Part shown: in pieces, positions 9,101 through 17,827 of the stretch | Layout: each line of letters begins with the position of its first letter | Numbering within the stretch: the stretch's first letter is position 1 | From: Ketogulonicigenium vulgare WSH-001 | GTDB taxonomy: Bacteria > Pseudomonadota > Alphaproteobacteria > Rhodobacterales > Rhodobacteraceae | Length of the DNA stretch: 64,000 nucleotides | Assembly: GCF_000223375.1 (NCBI RefSeq) | Contig: NC_017386.1 | Coordinates: forward strand, 62,001-126,000 | Direction: 5' to 3' | Position numbers and translations under genes: made by a program | Notes under the pieces: model-generated | The model's input: the letters and a program-made list of their open reading frames with translations, nothing else | Databases searched by the model: none | What the model was told of the DNA's origin: nothing

Positions 9101-11604
9101 CGGCCGTCCTGTCCGATGAGGTCCATACGCATCCGACACCGGCGCCGCGCCCCGCGCCTGTCACGACGCGCTCGCCCGCCGCACCTGCGGCGGTGGAGGA
9201 TCTGGAGTTTTTCAATGGTATGGGTGGCTTTGCCAAAGACGGGCGCGAATATGTCACGATCCTTCAGGACGGTATTTCGACACCTGCCCCTTGGGTCAAT
9301 ATCATCGCCAATGACGGATTTGGCTTTCACGTCTCGGCCACCGGCAGCACCAGCACTTGGGCCGAAAACAGCCGCGAGAACAGGCTGACGCCTTGGTCGA
9401 ACGACCCGGTCTGCGACCCGACCGGCGAGGCCTTTTACATCCGCGACGAGGCGAGCGGCGAGGTGTTTTCGCCTACGGCCCGGCCGTTGCGCCGCGCGGG
9501 GCCGCATGTTGCACGCCATGGCTTTGGCTACAGCCGGTTCGGGTACCAGGCGGGGGGGATTGCGTTCGAGCTGCTGCAATTCGTGCCGCTGACCGGGCCG
9601 GTGAAAATCTCTCGCCTGACGCTGCGCAACCGTTCAGCACGGGTGCGCCGGCTGACGGTGATGACCTTTGCCGAGCCTGTAATGGGCACCTCGCGCGCAG
9701 CTTCTGCGCCGTTTCTGACCACCCAATGTGATGACGATACCGGCGCGCTTTTTGCGCGCAACCCCTGGGGGGGCGCATTTCCCGACCGCGTGATGTTCGC
9801 GGATCTTGGCGGCACACAGACAGGGTTCACCGCCGACAGGACGGAATTTCTAGGCCGTGGGGGGGATCTTGGGGCACCGCAGGCGCTGTTGGGGGGGCTG
9901 CCCTTGCTGGGCACTACCGGGGCCGGTCTGGATCCCTGCATGGTGCTGGCCCGGACGGTAGAGCTGCCGCCGGGTGCCGATTTGACCATCGATCATTTTC
10001 TGGGCCAGACCTCGTCGTCACAGACCGCCCGCGCCCTGATCCGCCAGCTTCGCGCGAGCGACCTCGACGCGGCCTTGGCAGAGGTCACCGCGCATTGGGA
10101 CAGCGTTCTTGGCACCGTCCGGATTAAGACGCCAGACCGCGCGATCGATATTATGGTCAATGGCTGGTTGCCCTATCAGACGCTGGCCTGCCGCGTGCAG
10201 GCGCGGTCGGGGTTCTATCAGGCAAGCGGCGCCTATGGCTTTCGCGATCAGTTGCAAGATGGGATGGCGCTGACACTGTCGCAGCCCGCGCGTGTGCGCG
10301 CACATCTGCTGCGCGCCGCCGGGCGGCAGTTCCCCGAGGGTGACGTGCAGCACTGGTGGCTGCCCCATTCCGGGCAGGGTGTCCGTACGCGGATCTCGGA
10401 TGACAGCGTCTGGCTGGCCTATGCCGTGGCCGATTATGTTGCGGTGACTGGTGATAGGGCTGTGCTGGACGAGGAAATCCCCTTCGTTGAAGGGCCGCGG
10501 CTTGCCCCCGGTCAGCACGATGCTTTCTTCATGCCAGACGTGTCGGGGACATGGGCGAGCCTCTATCAGCACTGTGCGCTTGGTCTTGACCGGGCCATTG
10601 CGCTGACCGGAACGCTGGGCCTGCCGCTGATGGGAACAGGCGACTGGAATGACGGCATGAACCGGGTGGGCGAAGGCGGACAGGGCGAAAGTGTCTGGCT
10701 TGGCTGGCTGCTCCTCGACACGCTGTCACGGTTCATTCCGCTGGCCGAGTCCCGCGATCCGGCCAGTGCCGCACGTTGGCGCACCCACCATGGCGCGCTG
10801 CGCGCGGCGCTCGAGCGGGAGGCATGGGATGGGGAGTGGTATCGCCGCGCCACCTTTGATGACGGCACTTGGCTGGGTTCGGCCGCCGCAATGGCCTGCC
10901 GGATCGACTCTATCGCGCAAAGCTGGGCGGCACTGTCCGGCGAGGCCGATCCCGCGCGCGCCGTTCAGGCGATGGCCGCGGTCGAGCGGCACCTGATCCG
11001 CCAGGGTCCCGGGATAGCGCTGTTGTTCACGCCGCCACTCGACAATGCGGCACCCGATTTCGCCCATGATCCTGGCTATATCGCGGGCTACCCGCCCGGT
11101 CTGCGTGAAAACGGCGGCCAGTACAGCCATGCGGCGATGTGGGCGATCCTCGCCCATACCCGACTGCGCGACGGAGACGGCGCCTGGCGGCTCTTTGCCA
11201 TGCTGAACCCGATCAACCATGCGCTGACCCCGGCTGCGACCGAGCGATACAAGGTCGAGCCCTATGTCGTGGCCGCGGATGTCTATTCGGTCAGCCCGCA
11301 TGAGGGGCGCGGAGGCTGGACCTGGTACACGGGTTCTGCGGCCTGGATGTATCGTGCTGCGGTCGAGGGTATTCTAGGTATCCGACGTCAGGGCAATCAC
11401 GTGCGGATAGACCCTTGTCTGCCTTCGGGCTGGCCAGCCTTTTCAGCACGGGTACAGGTTGCCGGCACGGTCATCGATATCCGCGTGACGCAGGGTGGCC
11501 CCACGCCTTACGACGCCCGCACACCGGACGGCGACAATACCCTGGTCCCGCTGGACGGGGCGCAGCATGTCATTCAACTCCATCTCGGGGGTGGCGAGCC
11601 GTGA
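3142..11604 (+). CDS. ndvB: Cyclic beta-1,2-glucan synthase (NdvB/ChvB type)
   Basis: Inner-membrane enzyme that initiates, elongates and cyclises beta-1,2-glucan from UDP-glucose for export to the periplasm (osmoadaptation, host interaction). At 2820 aa it matches the roughly 2800-residue ChvB/NdvB family. Order: N-terminal cytoplasmic segment; membrane segments near residues 430-480; GT84 glycosyltransferase with VITLDADTRMP (DxD near residue 641) and an RRQHRWTRGDWQ block; more membrane segments near 830-870 and 950-985; a glucoamylase-like cyclisation domain from about 995; C-terminal GH94 phosphorylase-like region with YGFRDQLQDG and TGDWNDGMN (near 2498), which controls chain length. 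The start is uncertain: TTG at 3142 overlaps the upstream stop, and an in-frame GTG at 3235 is the alternative. Confidence 0.96.
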   Translation: MIRRLLFAAALRLKPARRGEAKAETDHGSDRVLARGASLWSDTEPVRAELFSVERLEQHAATLAAAQPVAARARKVPPLRQRLDDNAKVLLAAWRASENELAAGRDVVPAANWLIDNFHLVEAQIREIRNDLPDGYYRLLPKLATGPFAGYPRVFGLAWAFVAHTDSHFDPKTLRRFLVAYQTVQPLTIGETWAVAITLRIVLIENLRRLADQMTRGRAERLEADNFADRLSVPGQAHAALLSEAANRARGPLSEVFAAQLAKRLRDLDPRTTPALGWLEERLAAQGTTVDTVVRHAQERQGASNVTLRNIVTAMRSISATDWADIFESVSLVEAGLLAHPGYGAMDFPSRNLYRSAVEDLARGSALSETAVVALACAQAAAEPPGTVKADPGWSLIAAGRQAFEQKIGFRAPARLRCRRWGIASGLSGYLGAIAIVTLALLSFGAMWIAGGATGWLWLLAMVIPASGIAVLLVDRVVSAGVGATLLPGLDLRAGVPSALRTVVAVPVLISGAEELRAQIEALEVHHLSGAGGDLTFVLLTDDLDAPEGVMPGDAALLTQASEGIAALNQKHPPGPAGPRFLHLHRPRQFNAAEGVWMGWERKRGKLHELNRLLRGATDTGFRDPAGLVPSAPTDVRYVITLDADTRMPRDTAARLIGKIAHPLNRPVFDPAQGRVISGYGILQPRVTPALEPGTSATIYQKATAGPGGMDPYAASASDVWQDMFGEGSFTGKGIYDIDAFEAAMQGRVPDNTLLSHDLLEGIFARAGLASDVELVEVFPGRVDVAARRQHRWTRGDWQLLRWLFAPGVPLLGRVKMADTLRRALMAPAMMAALTLGWMQPGPVALIATVLLLAALALPVIWPAIIGVIPRRWGFDPSSQLRQSAGDLGIAGLQVGLGVTFLADTAWRMMDAVTRTLWRMGVSHRHLLEWTTAAQASRGGVPGLWSMVRFMAGGMGLGLVLVAGAVALAPGAAPLALPFAALWICAPLIALWISRPPALSEQATLTPEAARDLRLIARATWHYFETFVTAEHNHLPPDNHQEIPVPLTAARTSPTNMGLYLLSCVAARDFGWIGTAAAAARIEATLATMQSLTKHKGHFYNWYSTADGQVLNPAYVSSVDSGNLAGHLIALANACEAWAEGGDHPDPATLRTGLMDTLQVARGASDAAGISVLLDGIAAAILAPGPPQANWPVALRLAIRAKAALPPGPATDDLRAWLGVFCDQCAAAAQTDPLHDRLMALGSQARAMALAMDFAFLFDPDRKLLSIGWSRDENALDESCYDLLASEARLASLFAIAKGDAPVRHWFRLARTATPARGGAVLVSWSGSMFEYLMPALVMEEPSGSLLDQTNRQVVAGQCAYGRRRGVPWGVSESGFNARDLNMNYQYSTFGIPWMGLKRGLASDLVVAPYATGLAAMFMPDEAHRNYAALDAAGGRGRYGFYEALDFTPSRLPEGDKVAVVRSYMAHHQGMTILAIANVLHAGRMRTHFHTEPMIRASELLLQERIPRNIPAAIQRSEAMEVTPGSTVLELHRMMQILGMPEGPPVSHILSNGNYTVMLTATGGGYSRWGEIALTRWQGDATRDADGPQIWLRDLQSGQIHAMAETNRFDHREVHFFEDRAVILRSDGTLSSQMDVLVSAEDDAEVRRVSVSSTSRRAREIELTSCAELVLTTPAADNAHPAFAKMFVQTEYLPEFGAIIATRRPRAPDDPAVWAAHFLVVEGEPTAALQYETDRAAFIGRDNDLTCAQGLKAGSKLEGGIGTVLDPVFALRQRVRIPAGGTVRVSFWTVAAPTRAALLDLIDRHHDRSAFDRAKTLAWTQAQVQLRHLGITPAQAAAFQRLTGPILYGDLRFRARPDLIAQGAGKQSALWPMGFSGDLPIVVLRIDDPADMAQVHEMLRAQEYWRGKRLAVDLVILNEHPASYVQSLQSAIEAALRASRSPDEGAGRGQAYALRADLMLPAARALLISVARVVLVARRGTLAEQVAAVLSDEVHTHPTPAPRPAPVTTRSPAAPAAVEDLEFFNGMGGFAKDGREYVTILQDGISTPAPWVNIIANDGFGFHVSATGSTSTWAENSRENRLTPWSNDPVCDPTGEAFYIRDEASGEVFSPTARPLRRAGPHVARHGFGYSRFGYQAGGIAFELLQFVPLTGPVKISRLTLRNRSARVRRLTVMTFAEPVMGTSRAASAPFLTTQCDDDTGALFARNPWGGAFPDRVMFADLGGTQTGFTADRTEFLGRGGDLGAPQALLGGLPLLGTTGAGLDPCMVLARTVELPPGADLTIDHFLGQTSSSQTARALIRQLRASDLDAALAEVTAHWDSVLGTVRIKTPDRAIDIMVNGWLPYQTLACRVQARSGFYQASGAYGFRDQLQDGMALTLSQPARVRAHLLRAAGRQFPEGDVQHWWLPHSGQGVRTRISDDSVWLAYAVADYVAVTGDRAVLDEEIPFVEGPRLAPGQHDAFFMPDVSGTWASLYQHCALGLDRAIALTGTLGLPLMGTGDWNDGMNRVGEGGQGESVWLGWLLLDTLSRFIPLAESRDPASAARWRTHHGALRAALEREAWDGEWYRRATFDDGTWLGSAAAMACRIDSIAQSWAALSGEADPARAVQAMAAVERHLIRQGPGIALLFTPPLDNAAPDFAHDPGYIAGYPPGLRENGGQYSHAAMWAILAHTRLRDGDGAWRLFAMLNPINHALTPAATERYKVEPYVVAADVYSVSPHEGRGGWTWYTGSAAWMYRAAVEGILGIRRQGNHVRIDPCLPSGWPAFSARVQVAGTVIDIRVTQGGPTPYDARTPDGDNTLVPLDGAQHVIQLHLGGGEP

Positions 11605-12331
11605 AACCGCCGGCCGGTATGGGGCGCGGCGGGGCGTGGTGCGGCCGTCGGCACGGGTCAACCATGCGCGTCGCCACCTGAGTGAGGGGCATGCGCCCGA
11701 TGAGACCGCTCTTTTCGAAAAGCGCGCGCAGATCGGGGTCGGCATGCCCTATTCCCCGGAAACCTTCAGCACATCGATGCGCGCACATACCAACAGCATA
11801 GAAATTCCGCCGGTGATCAGCACCTATATTGACGGGCTGGACGACCGGCAGTTCAGCGGCGCTGCCATATGAACCGGTGAACCCGAGGGCGCCAAGATCG
11901 GCATGCAGATGCGTGACTGAACGGTGCGGCTTGCGCCACAGAGTGGTGCGCCGTGGTTGGGCGAGGCCAGTGGAGCTGGTCGTACTGGACCCTCTGCCTT
12001 GTCCACCCAGTCGAGTGGCCCTGAAAGCGCTCTGCAGGCATTATTCTGGCGCCACGATGCCAGGCATCACAAAAGATTCCTGATGTGAGGCGAGCGGATA
12101 CCGACCTTCGGCCGGCCTGTGCCGCACTGCAATGGCCGTCGAAGTCGCCAATCAGGGCAGTCTAGCCCAAGAGCTATGCGTATGCGTTATCGCTACATCT
12201 CGGATTAGTCTTACTCAGCCGCCCGAATGTTCTGCCAGGCTAAACGGATCACGCGGGTGGCCGAAGGCGCGATGCAGGTGCCGACGGCCAGCTCCGATGT
12301 GCAAAAACAAAGAACCTCGGGGAAGTACATC
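11605..12331. other. Intergenic region, no supported gene
   Basis: 727 bases between the glucan synthase and an ABC operon. Both strands have open stretches at 11570-11872. The + frame reads FEKRAQIGVGMPYSPETF and ends at 11872; the - frame reads DLRALFEKSGLIGRMPLTQ. Neither has a good ribosome site or a family I recognise, so one may be a gene remnant. From 11880 to 12300 I see no repeat, hairpin or promoter that stands out. The promoter of the downstream operon must lie here. Confidence 0.4.
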
Positions 12332-13927
12332 ATGAAATCAAACCGCTGCGCTTTCCGGCGCTATCTGTTGTCCGCATCTTTCGCCTCGCTTGTCGGCTTG
12401 CCTGCCATGGCGCAGCACATCGTCATGGCTGTCGATCCCGGATCGGCCGAGTCAAACCTCTATTGGGAAACCATCGGCGGGCTGATCACGCCGAATATGC
12501 AATCTTTGGTCGGCAATGACCCGGTCACCGGCGTCTATGACAATTCCGGCCTTGCCGAGAGCTGGGAGCATAACGAAGACTTTACCAGCTGGACCTTTAC
12601 CCTGAAGGAAAATGCCGCATTCAGCGGCGACTGGGGGCCGGTTACCGCGGCGGATGTGGTGCATTCCGTCGGACTGCATATCGGGGAATCCTCGCGCCTG
12701 AGCGGCATTCAGGCCCTGCGCGACGCGCGTGTGACCGCATTGGGCGAGCGGCAGGTGCGCTTTGACCTTGCCAACCCCGACCCCGATTTCCTGTTCATGC
12801 ATGCGGGCCGCGCGGTGCTGGTGATCTATTCCAAGGCCCAGTTCGATGCCGAGGGGCTGGAGGGCTATGCCGCCAATCCCGCCGGCAGCGGTCCCTTCAC
12901 CTTCGTCAGCCGCGACCTTGCCAATACACTGCGTCTGGACGCGGTCGAGGATTACTGGGGCGGGGTTGACGTCAGCTATGACACGCTGGAGCTGCGCTTT
13001 GTCGGCGAGCCCGCGACCCGTCTGGCCATGGTCCTGGCCGGTGAGGCCGATATCGTCAGCCTGCCGCGCGAATTGCAACCCGAGGCGGTGGCCGCAGGAA
13101 ATGAGATCATCGCCTCGGCGCAGGCCTCGATGCAAAGCGCGCTGGTGCTGTCCGGGCTGTTTCTTGACCCCGCCGGTCCGGCCAGCGATTTGAACTTGCC
13201 TTGGCAGGATATCCGCGTGCGCGAGGCGATGAACCGCGCGCTGGACCGCGAGGCATTGATCGAGATTCTGTATGACGGCCGCGCCGAGCCGCTGGTCGCC
13301 TTTTCGATGGACCCGCGCTTTGACGGCTATGCTGCGGATCTTGCGGATAAGTTCGAGGCTAACTATGGCTATGATCCCGATCGCGCCCGTGCCCTGCTGG
13401 CCGAGGCCGGCTATCCCGAGGCCTTCGCCAATCCCGTCATCCCGATCATCGCCACCGCGCTGGGGGGGAGCCCCGAGTTCGGCCTGATGGCGGAGCTGGC
13501 GCAGGCGCTGTTCGCCGAAGTCGGATTGCAGGCCGAGATCCGCGAGATGGACTGGCCAACGCTGCAAAATGCGCGACTGGGCTTTACTGCGGATTTCGTC
13601 CACCCGATGCGCAATGCGCCGGTGCGACCCAATGCGATCGGGGTTCTGGCCTCTTACACCTCGCAACTCAGCCCGGCCTATAGCGTCGGCAGCGCCGAGC
13701 TGAATGCCATGGGCGATCGCCTGATCGCCAACCATGTGCCTGCAGAACGTGCGGAAATTGTGTCCGAGATGTTCACCTACATCTTCGACAACTACACGCA
13801 CCTGCCGATCGCCACCGTCTCGGCCGAGGTGGTTGTGAATCCCGAACGGGTTCTGGGGTGGTCGTTCCCGGGGGCCTCGTCCAGCGGCTACAGCCACTTT
13901 CATCTGATCGAGACCGCTGCCGACTGA
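12332..13927 (+). CDS. ABC transporter substrate-binding protein, family 5 (peptide/nickel/opine type)
   Basis: Periplasmic solute receptor of an oligopeptide-type importer, 531 aa. Start ATG at 12332 follows GGGGAAG and is preferred over an upstream in-frame ATG at 12227 because it places a Sec signal peptide at the N-terminus (basic MKSNRCAFRR, hydrophobic core, cleavage near AMAQH). The mature part has the SBP_bac_5 layout: LAESWEHNEDFTSWTFTLK, then a PDFLFMHAG block and RVREAMNRALDREALIE. First gene of a five-gene operon with two permeases and two ATPases. The substrate cannot be read from sequence; peptides, opines or glycosides are all possible. Confidence 0.9.
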   Translation: MKSNRCAFRRYLLSASFASLVGLPAMAQHIVMAVDPGSAESNLYWETIGGLITPNMQSLVGNDPVTGVYDNSGLAESWEHNEDFTSWTFTLKENAAFSGDWGPVTAADVVHSVGLHIGESSRLSGIQALRDARVTALGERQVRFDLANPDPDFLFMHAGRAVLVIYSKAQFDAEGLEGYAANPAGSGPFTFVSRDLANTLRLDAVEDYWGGVDVSYDTLELRFVGEPATRLAMVLAGEADIVSLPRELQPEAVAAGNEIIASAQASMQSALVLSGLFLDPAGPASDLNLPWQDIRVREAMNRALDREALIEILYDGRAEPLVAFSMDPRFDGYAADLADKFEANYGYDPDRARALLAEAGYPEAFANPVIPIIATALGGSPEFGLMAELAQALFAEVGLQAEIREMDWPTLQNARLGFTADFVHPMRNAPVRPNAIGVLASYTSQLSPAYSVGSAELNAMGDRLIANHVPAERAEIVSEMFTYIFDNYTHLPIATVSAEVVVNPERVLGWSFPGASSSGYSHFHLIETAAD

Positions 13928-13940
13928 GGATTGCATGCAA

Positions 13941-13962
13941 GGTCCGGGATGTGCCCCGGACC
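13941..13962 (+). other. Stem-loop after the substrate-binding protein gene
   Basis: GGTCCGGG, 6-nt loop, CCCGGACC: an 8-bp GC-rich stem 14 bases after the SBP stop and before the permease ribosome site. No U-tract follows, so it probably protects the SBP mRNA end or partially attenuates the operon. Confidence 0.5.
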
Positions 13963-13982
13963 CAGCCCCCCGGAGAAACTCC

Positions 13983-14897
13983 ATGCCAAAATTCCTGCTC
14001 GTCCGCTCGCTCGAGGCATTGGTAGCCCTATGGGTGATCACGCTGATCGTGTTCGGACTGACTCATCTGTCCGGTAATCCTGTCGGGGCGCTGCTGCCCG
14101 ATGATGCCAGCCAAGAACAGATCGATTTCCTGATCGCGCGACTTGGCCTCGATCAGCCTCTGCCGGTGCAATACTGGCGCTTTTTGACCAATGCCCTGCA
14201 GGGGGATTTCGGGCAGTCGATGAAATGGCCCGGCGAATCCGCGATGCAGGTGGTTCTGACCCGTATGCCGGCGACGCTACAACTGGGCGGCACCGCAATG
14301 TTGATCAGCATTGTCATCGCCATCCCGCTGGGTGTGGTCGCGGCGGCGCGGCGCGGCAGCTGGGTGGACTCGACCGCGCAGGCCATCGCGCTGGTCGGAC
14401 AGTCGATGCCGAGCTTTTGGCTGGGGATCATCCTGATCTGGGTGCTGTCCGTCTGGCTGGGTTGGTTCCCGACGTCTGGCGCCGGCAGCCTCTGGCATCT
14501 GGTGCTGCCGGCCGTGTCCATCGCCTGGTTTCAAATCTCGGCGCTGACCCGGCTGACCCGCTCGGCGATGCTCGAGGTGATGGACGCCGAATACATCAAG
14601 CTGGCCAGGGCCAAGGGCGTGTCAGAGGTCAAGATCACCTGGAAGCACGCGCTGCGCAACGCCGCGATCGTGCCCCTGACCTATTTCGGCGTGCTGGCCG
14701 GTTCGGTCCTAACCGGCTCGGTGGTGATCGAGACGGTGTTCTCTTGGCCCGGCCTTGGCTGGATCGCCATCGAGGCGATCAAGGCCCGCGATTTTCCGGT
14801 CGTGCAATCCGTGGTGATCGTCTTTGCGGTCATCTTCATATTGGCAAACCTTTTGGTGGACCTCCTATATGCTTATGTTGACCCCCGGATCCGCTGA
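13983..14897 (+). CDS. ABC transporter permease, DppB/OppB type
   Basis: First inner-membrane permease subunit of the oligopeptide-type importer, 304 aa. ATG at 13983 has GGAGAAA just upstream and is preferred over an in-frame ATG at 13935. Six hydrophobic segments, an N-terminal extracytoplasmic segment with LGLDQPLPVQYWRFL, and the ATPase-coupling EAA loop EYIKLARAKGVSEVKI near residue 205. Ends VDLLYAYVDPRIR, the usual DppB terminus. It sits between the SBP gene and the DppC-like gene, which starts inside its 3' end. Confidence 0.93.
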   Translation: MPKFLLVRSLEALVALWVITLIVFGLTHLSGNPVGALLPDDASQEQIDFLIARLGLDQPLPVQYWRFLTNALQGDFGQSMKWPGESAMQVVLTRMPATLQLGGTAMLISIVIAIPLGVVAAARRGSWVDSTAQAIALVGQSMPSFWLGIILIWVLSVWLGWFPTSGAGSLWHLVLPAVSIAWFQISALTRLTRSAMLEVMDAEYIKLARAKGVSEVKITWKHALRNAAIVPLTYFGVLAGSVLTGSVVIETVFSWPGLGWIAIEAIKARDFPVVQSVVIVFAVIFILANLLVDLLYAYVDPRIR

Positions 14898-15786
14898 CAG
14901 CGCCGTGTCGTCCATCCGTGTGAGCGAGAGGCCGCGCCGGCGCCGCCGCTCGTTCTTGCGGCCCGGCGGCTGGCCGGTGCTGCCGATCCTGATCCTCTTG
15001 GCCGTGCTGATCATTCCGGCGCTGTTCTCGACCTGGATCGCGCCCTATGGCCCTGAACAGACCGACCTGCGCGCGCGGCTAAAGCCGCCGGTGTTCTTTG
15101 GCGGGGACTGGGCGCATCCCTTTGGCACCGACCGGCTGGGTCGTGATATCCTGGCGCGCACCATGCATGGCGCCTGGTATGCGCTGTCGATCTCGGCCGT
15201 CGGTATTTTTGTCGGCGTCTTCATCGGCAGCACGCTGGGTATCATCGCGGGATATACGCGCGGCTGGTTCGACACGGTCATCATGCGTCTGGTCGATATC
15301 TCTTTCGCGCTGCCGGCAATGCTGCTGGCGCTGGCGCTGTCGGCACTGTCGGGACCTAGCTTTTCCTCGGTCATCATCGTCGTGGCCTTTGTACTCTGGG
15401 CGTATTTCGCCAGACAGGTGCGGGCCGAGGTGCTGAGCCTGCGCGAAAGGGATTTCGTCGCCCGTGCCGTCGTGGCGGGCACGCCCCATCTGACCATTCT
15501 GCGCCGCCATATCCTTGCCAATGTCACCAATACCATCGTGGTTCTGGCGACCTTGCAGGTCGGCGTTGTCATCACGCTAGAGGCTTCGCTCAGCTTTTTG
15601 GGCATTGGCATTCCCCGTCCGACCCCGACCTGGGGGCTGATGGTGGCCGATGGCCGGCAGCTTTTGACCAGCGCCTGGTGGATGTCGTTCTTTCCCGGCA
15701 TGGCGATCCTGCTGACCGTGCTGTCCGTAAACCTTTTCGGGGACTGGCTGCGCGACCGGCTGGACCCGCGGCATAGGGACCTATGA
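14869..15786 (+). CDS. ABC transporter permease, DppC/OppC type
   Basis: Second permease subunit, about 305 aa. Carries the OppC N-terminal signature HPFGTDRLGRDILART and the coupling loop around VVAGTPHLTILRRHILANV, with five to six membrane segments. The start is uncertain: ATG 14869 (or 14875) overlaps the upstream permease by 29 bases, and GTG at 14905 after the upstream stop is possible but has no clear ribosome site. The arginine-rich stretch PRRRRR before the first membrane segment suits a cytoplasmic N-terminus. Confidence 0.9.
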   Translation: MLMLTPGSADSAVSSIRVSERPRRRRRSFLRPGGWPVLPILILLAVLIIPALFSTWIAPYGPEQTDLRARLKPPVFFGGDWAHPFGTDRLGRDILARTMHGAWYALSISAVGIFVGVFIGSTLGIIAGYTRGWFDTVIMRLVDISFALPAMLLALALSALSGPSFSSVIIVVAFVLWAYFARQVRAEVLSLRERDFVARAVVAGTPHLTILRRHILANVTNTIVVLATLQVGVVITLEASLSFLGIGIPRPTPTWGLMVADGRQLLTSAWWMSFFPGMAILLTVLSVNLFGDWLRDRLDPRHRDL

Positions 15787-15787
15787 G

Positions 15788-16783
15788 ATGACCCAGACCG
15801 ACACTGCGCCGATCCTGTCCGTGCGCGACCTTCAAACCCTGATTTCCACCAAGCGCGGCGATTTTCTTGCCGTCGACGGTGTCAGTTTTGACCTGCACCG
15901 GGGCGAGACACTGGGTATCGTCGGCGAATCCGGCAGTGGCAAATCCATGACCGGCATGTCTCTGATGCGGCTGTTGCCACCGCGTACCGGACAGGTCGCT
16001 GCCGGCAGCATCACCCTTGCGGGGCGAGAGCTGACCACGCTGTCTGATCGCGAGATGCGCCGGGTGCGTGGCCGCGACATCGCGATGATCCTGCAGGACC
16101 CGCAAACCTCGTTGAACCCCGCGTTCACCATCGGCGACCAGATCGCCGAGGCGCTGCGCCTGCATGGCAAGCCGGGGCAGGGGGGCTATATGGCGATGGC
16201 GGTGGACGCCCTGCGCAAGGTGCAGGTCGCGGCGCCAGAGATGAGGGTAAAGGCCTATCCGCATCAGATGAGCGGGGGGATGCGCCAACGCGCGGTCGGT
16301 GCCATCGCCATTTCCTGTCAGCCGCAAGTCATCATCGCGGACGAGCCGACAACCGCGCTGGATGTGACGGTGCAGGCGCAATATTTGCGGCTGCTGCGCC
16401 AGTTGCAGCAAGAGACCGGCATGGGGATCCTATTCATCACCCATGATTTCGGCATTGTCGCCCGTGTCTGCCACAGTCTGGCGGTGATGTATGCCGGGCA
16501 GATCGTTGAAAGCGGACCGGTGCGCAGGATATTTGACCGTCCATCGCATCCCTATACGCGGGCTTTGCTGGACTCGGTGCCTAAGCTGCACAACCAGTCG
16601 GGGCGATTGCCGGCGATCGACGGTCAGCCACCGGCGCTATGGGCGAAACCGCCGGGCTGCCGTTTTGCGCCGCGCTGCGGCTTTGCCACCGATACCTGCC
16701 GGACCACGCCGCCGCCGCTGACCGAACTGGGCGGGTCTGGGCGCGAAAGACATTCTGCAAGTTGCTGGAGGCTGGTGCCATGA
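15788..16783 (+). CDS. ABC transporter ATPase, DppD/OppD type
   Basis: Energising subunit of the importer, 331 aa. Walker [12 protein letters not shown] near residue 40, Q-loop [10 protein letters not shown], signature MSGGMRQRA, Walker [15 protein letters not shown]-loop ITHDFG. The C-terminal extension ends with the cysteine pattern [14 protein letters not shown] seen in oligopeptide ATPases, several of which bind an iron-sulfur cluster there. Starts two bases after the permease stop and overlaps the next ATPase by ATGA. Confidence 0.95.
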   Translation: MTQTDTAPILSVRDLQTLISTKRGDFLAVDGVSFDLHRGETLGIVGESGSGKSMTGMSLMRLLPPRTGQVAAGSITLAGRELTTLSDREMRRVRGRDIAMILQDPQTSLNPAFTIGDQIAEALRLHGKPGQGGYMAMAVDALRKVQVAAPEMRVKAYPHQMSGGMRQRAVGAIAISCQPQVIIADEPTTALDVTVQAQYLRLLRQLQQETGMGILFITHDFGIVARVCHSLAVMYAGQIVESGPVRRIFDRPSHPYTRALLDSVPKLHNQSGRLPAIDGQPPALWAKPPGCRFAPRCGFATDTCRTTPPPLTELGGSGRERHSASCWRLVP

Positions 16784-17754
16784 CCCATCCCGTTCTGGAA
16801 GTGCGGGATCTGGCCCGCCATTTCACGCTGGGCACTGGCCTGCTCGGTGGCGCCCCCAGGATGGTCAAGGCCGTGGACGGCATGGATTTTGCCATCCCCG
16901 CCGGCAAGACTCTGGCGCTGGTCGGAGAATCCGGCTGTGGCAAGACAACGGCCACGCGGATGATCCTGCGGCTGGACCAGCCGACCCGCGGTCGCGTGTT
17001 GGTCGACGGGCAGGATATCCATGCGCTGAAGGGGGCGGCGCTGCGCCTCTTCCGCTCGAAGGTGCAGGCCGTGTTCCAGGACCCGTGGTCCTCGCTCAAT
17101 CCCCGGATGCGTGTGCGCGATCTGGTCGCGGAACCCTTGATGGCCAGCCGCAAGCTGACGCGCAAGGAAGTCGACATGCGGGTCGACAAAGTATTGGGCG
17201 ATGTGGGCTTGCGTCCTGATCAGGCGCGCAACTTTCCGCATGAGTTCTCGGGTGGGCAGCGGCAGCGGATCGCTATCGCCTCGGCCCTGATCGCCGAGCC
17301 GAAGCTAATCGTGCTGGACGAGCCGGTCTCGGCGCTGGATGTCTCGATCCGGTCGCAGATCATGAACCTGTTCAAGGATATCCAGCAGGAATATGGCGTC
17401 AGCTATCTGCTGGTCGCGCATGATCTGGCCACCACCCGATATCTCGCGGATGAGGTGGCAGTGATGTATCTGGGCCGGGTGGTGGAGACCGGAGCGGCGG
17501 ATGCGATTTTCAGCGCCCCGCGCCACCCCTATACGCGTGCGCTGTTCTCGGCGGCGCTGCCGGGTCATCCCGATGATCCGCATGACGAAATCATCTTGAG
17601 CGGAGAGCTGCCCTCGCCGCTGAATCCCCCCACAGGCTGTGCCTTTCATCCGCGCTGTCAGATGAAGCTGGGAGAAATCTGCGCGACGCAGGCCCCGATT
17701 CTGCTCGATCCGGGCAGGCTGGGCCCCGTGGCCTGTCACCACTACCCGACCTGA
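16780..17754 (+). CDS. ABC transporter ATPase, DppF/OppF type
   Basis: Second ATPase of the importer, 324 aa, last gene of the operon. Start ATG at 16780 lies in an ATGA overlap with the preceding gene; the longer frame back to 16639 is the shadow of that gene. Walker A GESGCGKTTATRM, Q-loop FQDPWSSLNPRM, signature FSGGQRQRIAIA, Walker B LIVLDEPVSALDV, H-loop VAHDLA, C-terminal CAFHPRCQMKLGEIC. The pair with DppD completes a five-component importer. Confidence 0.95.
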   Translation: MTHPVLEVRDLARHFTLGTGLLGGAPRMVKAVDGMDFAIPAGKTLALVGESGCGKTTATRMILRLDQPTRGRVLVDGQDIHALKGAALRLFRSKVQAVFQDPWSSLNPRMRVRDLVAEPLMASRKLTRKEVDMRVDKVLGDVGLRPDQARNFPHEFSGGQRQRIAIASALIAEPKLIVLDEPVSALDVSIRSQIMNLFKDIQQEYGVSYLLVAHDLATTRYLADEVAVMYLGRVVETGAADAIFSAPRHPYTRALFSAALPGHPDDPHDEIILSGELPSPLNPPTGCAFHPRCQMKLGEICATQAPILLDPGRLGPVACHHYPT

Positions 17755-17773
17755 GACCGAGGCGGGGCGATAC

Positions 17774-17808
17774 AAAAGGCGGCGCCGGGATATCCCTGCG
17801 CCGCTTTT
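17774..17808. terminator. Bidirectional terminator between two convergent operons
   Basis: AAAAG-GCGGCGC, about 12-nt loop, GCGCCGC-TTTT. The A-run and T-run on opposite sides let it act on the ABC operon (+) and on the minus-strand operon ending at 17828. Confidence 0.75.
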
Positions 17809-17827
17809 GTGTAATGTGAAGGAGACC

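Noticed and set aside
11495..11872. Possible gene after the glucan synthase
   Set aside because: Starts inside the synthase gene; both strands are equally open and neither resembles a known family, so at most a remnant.
12452..14041. 529-codon open frame on - opposite the first SBP gene
   Set aside because: Antisense shadow; the plus strand carries a signal peptide and SBP family blocks.
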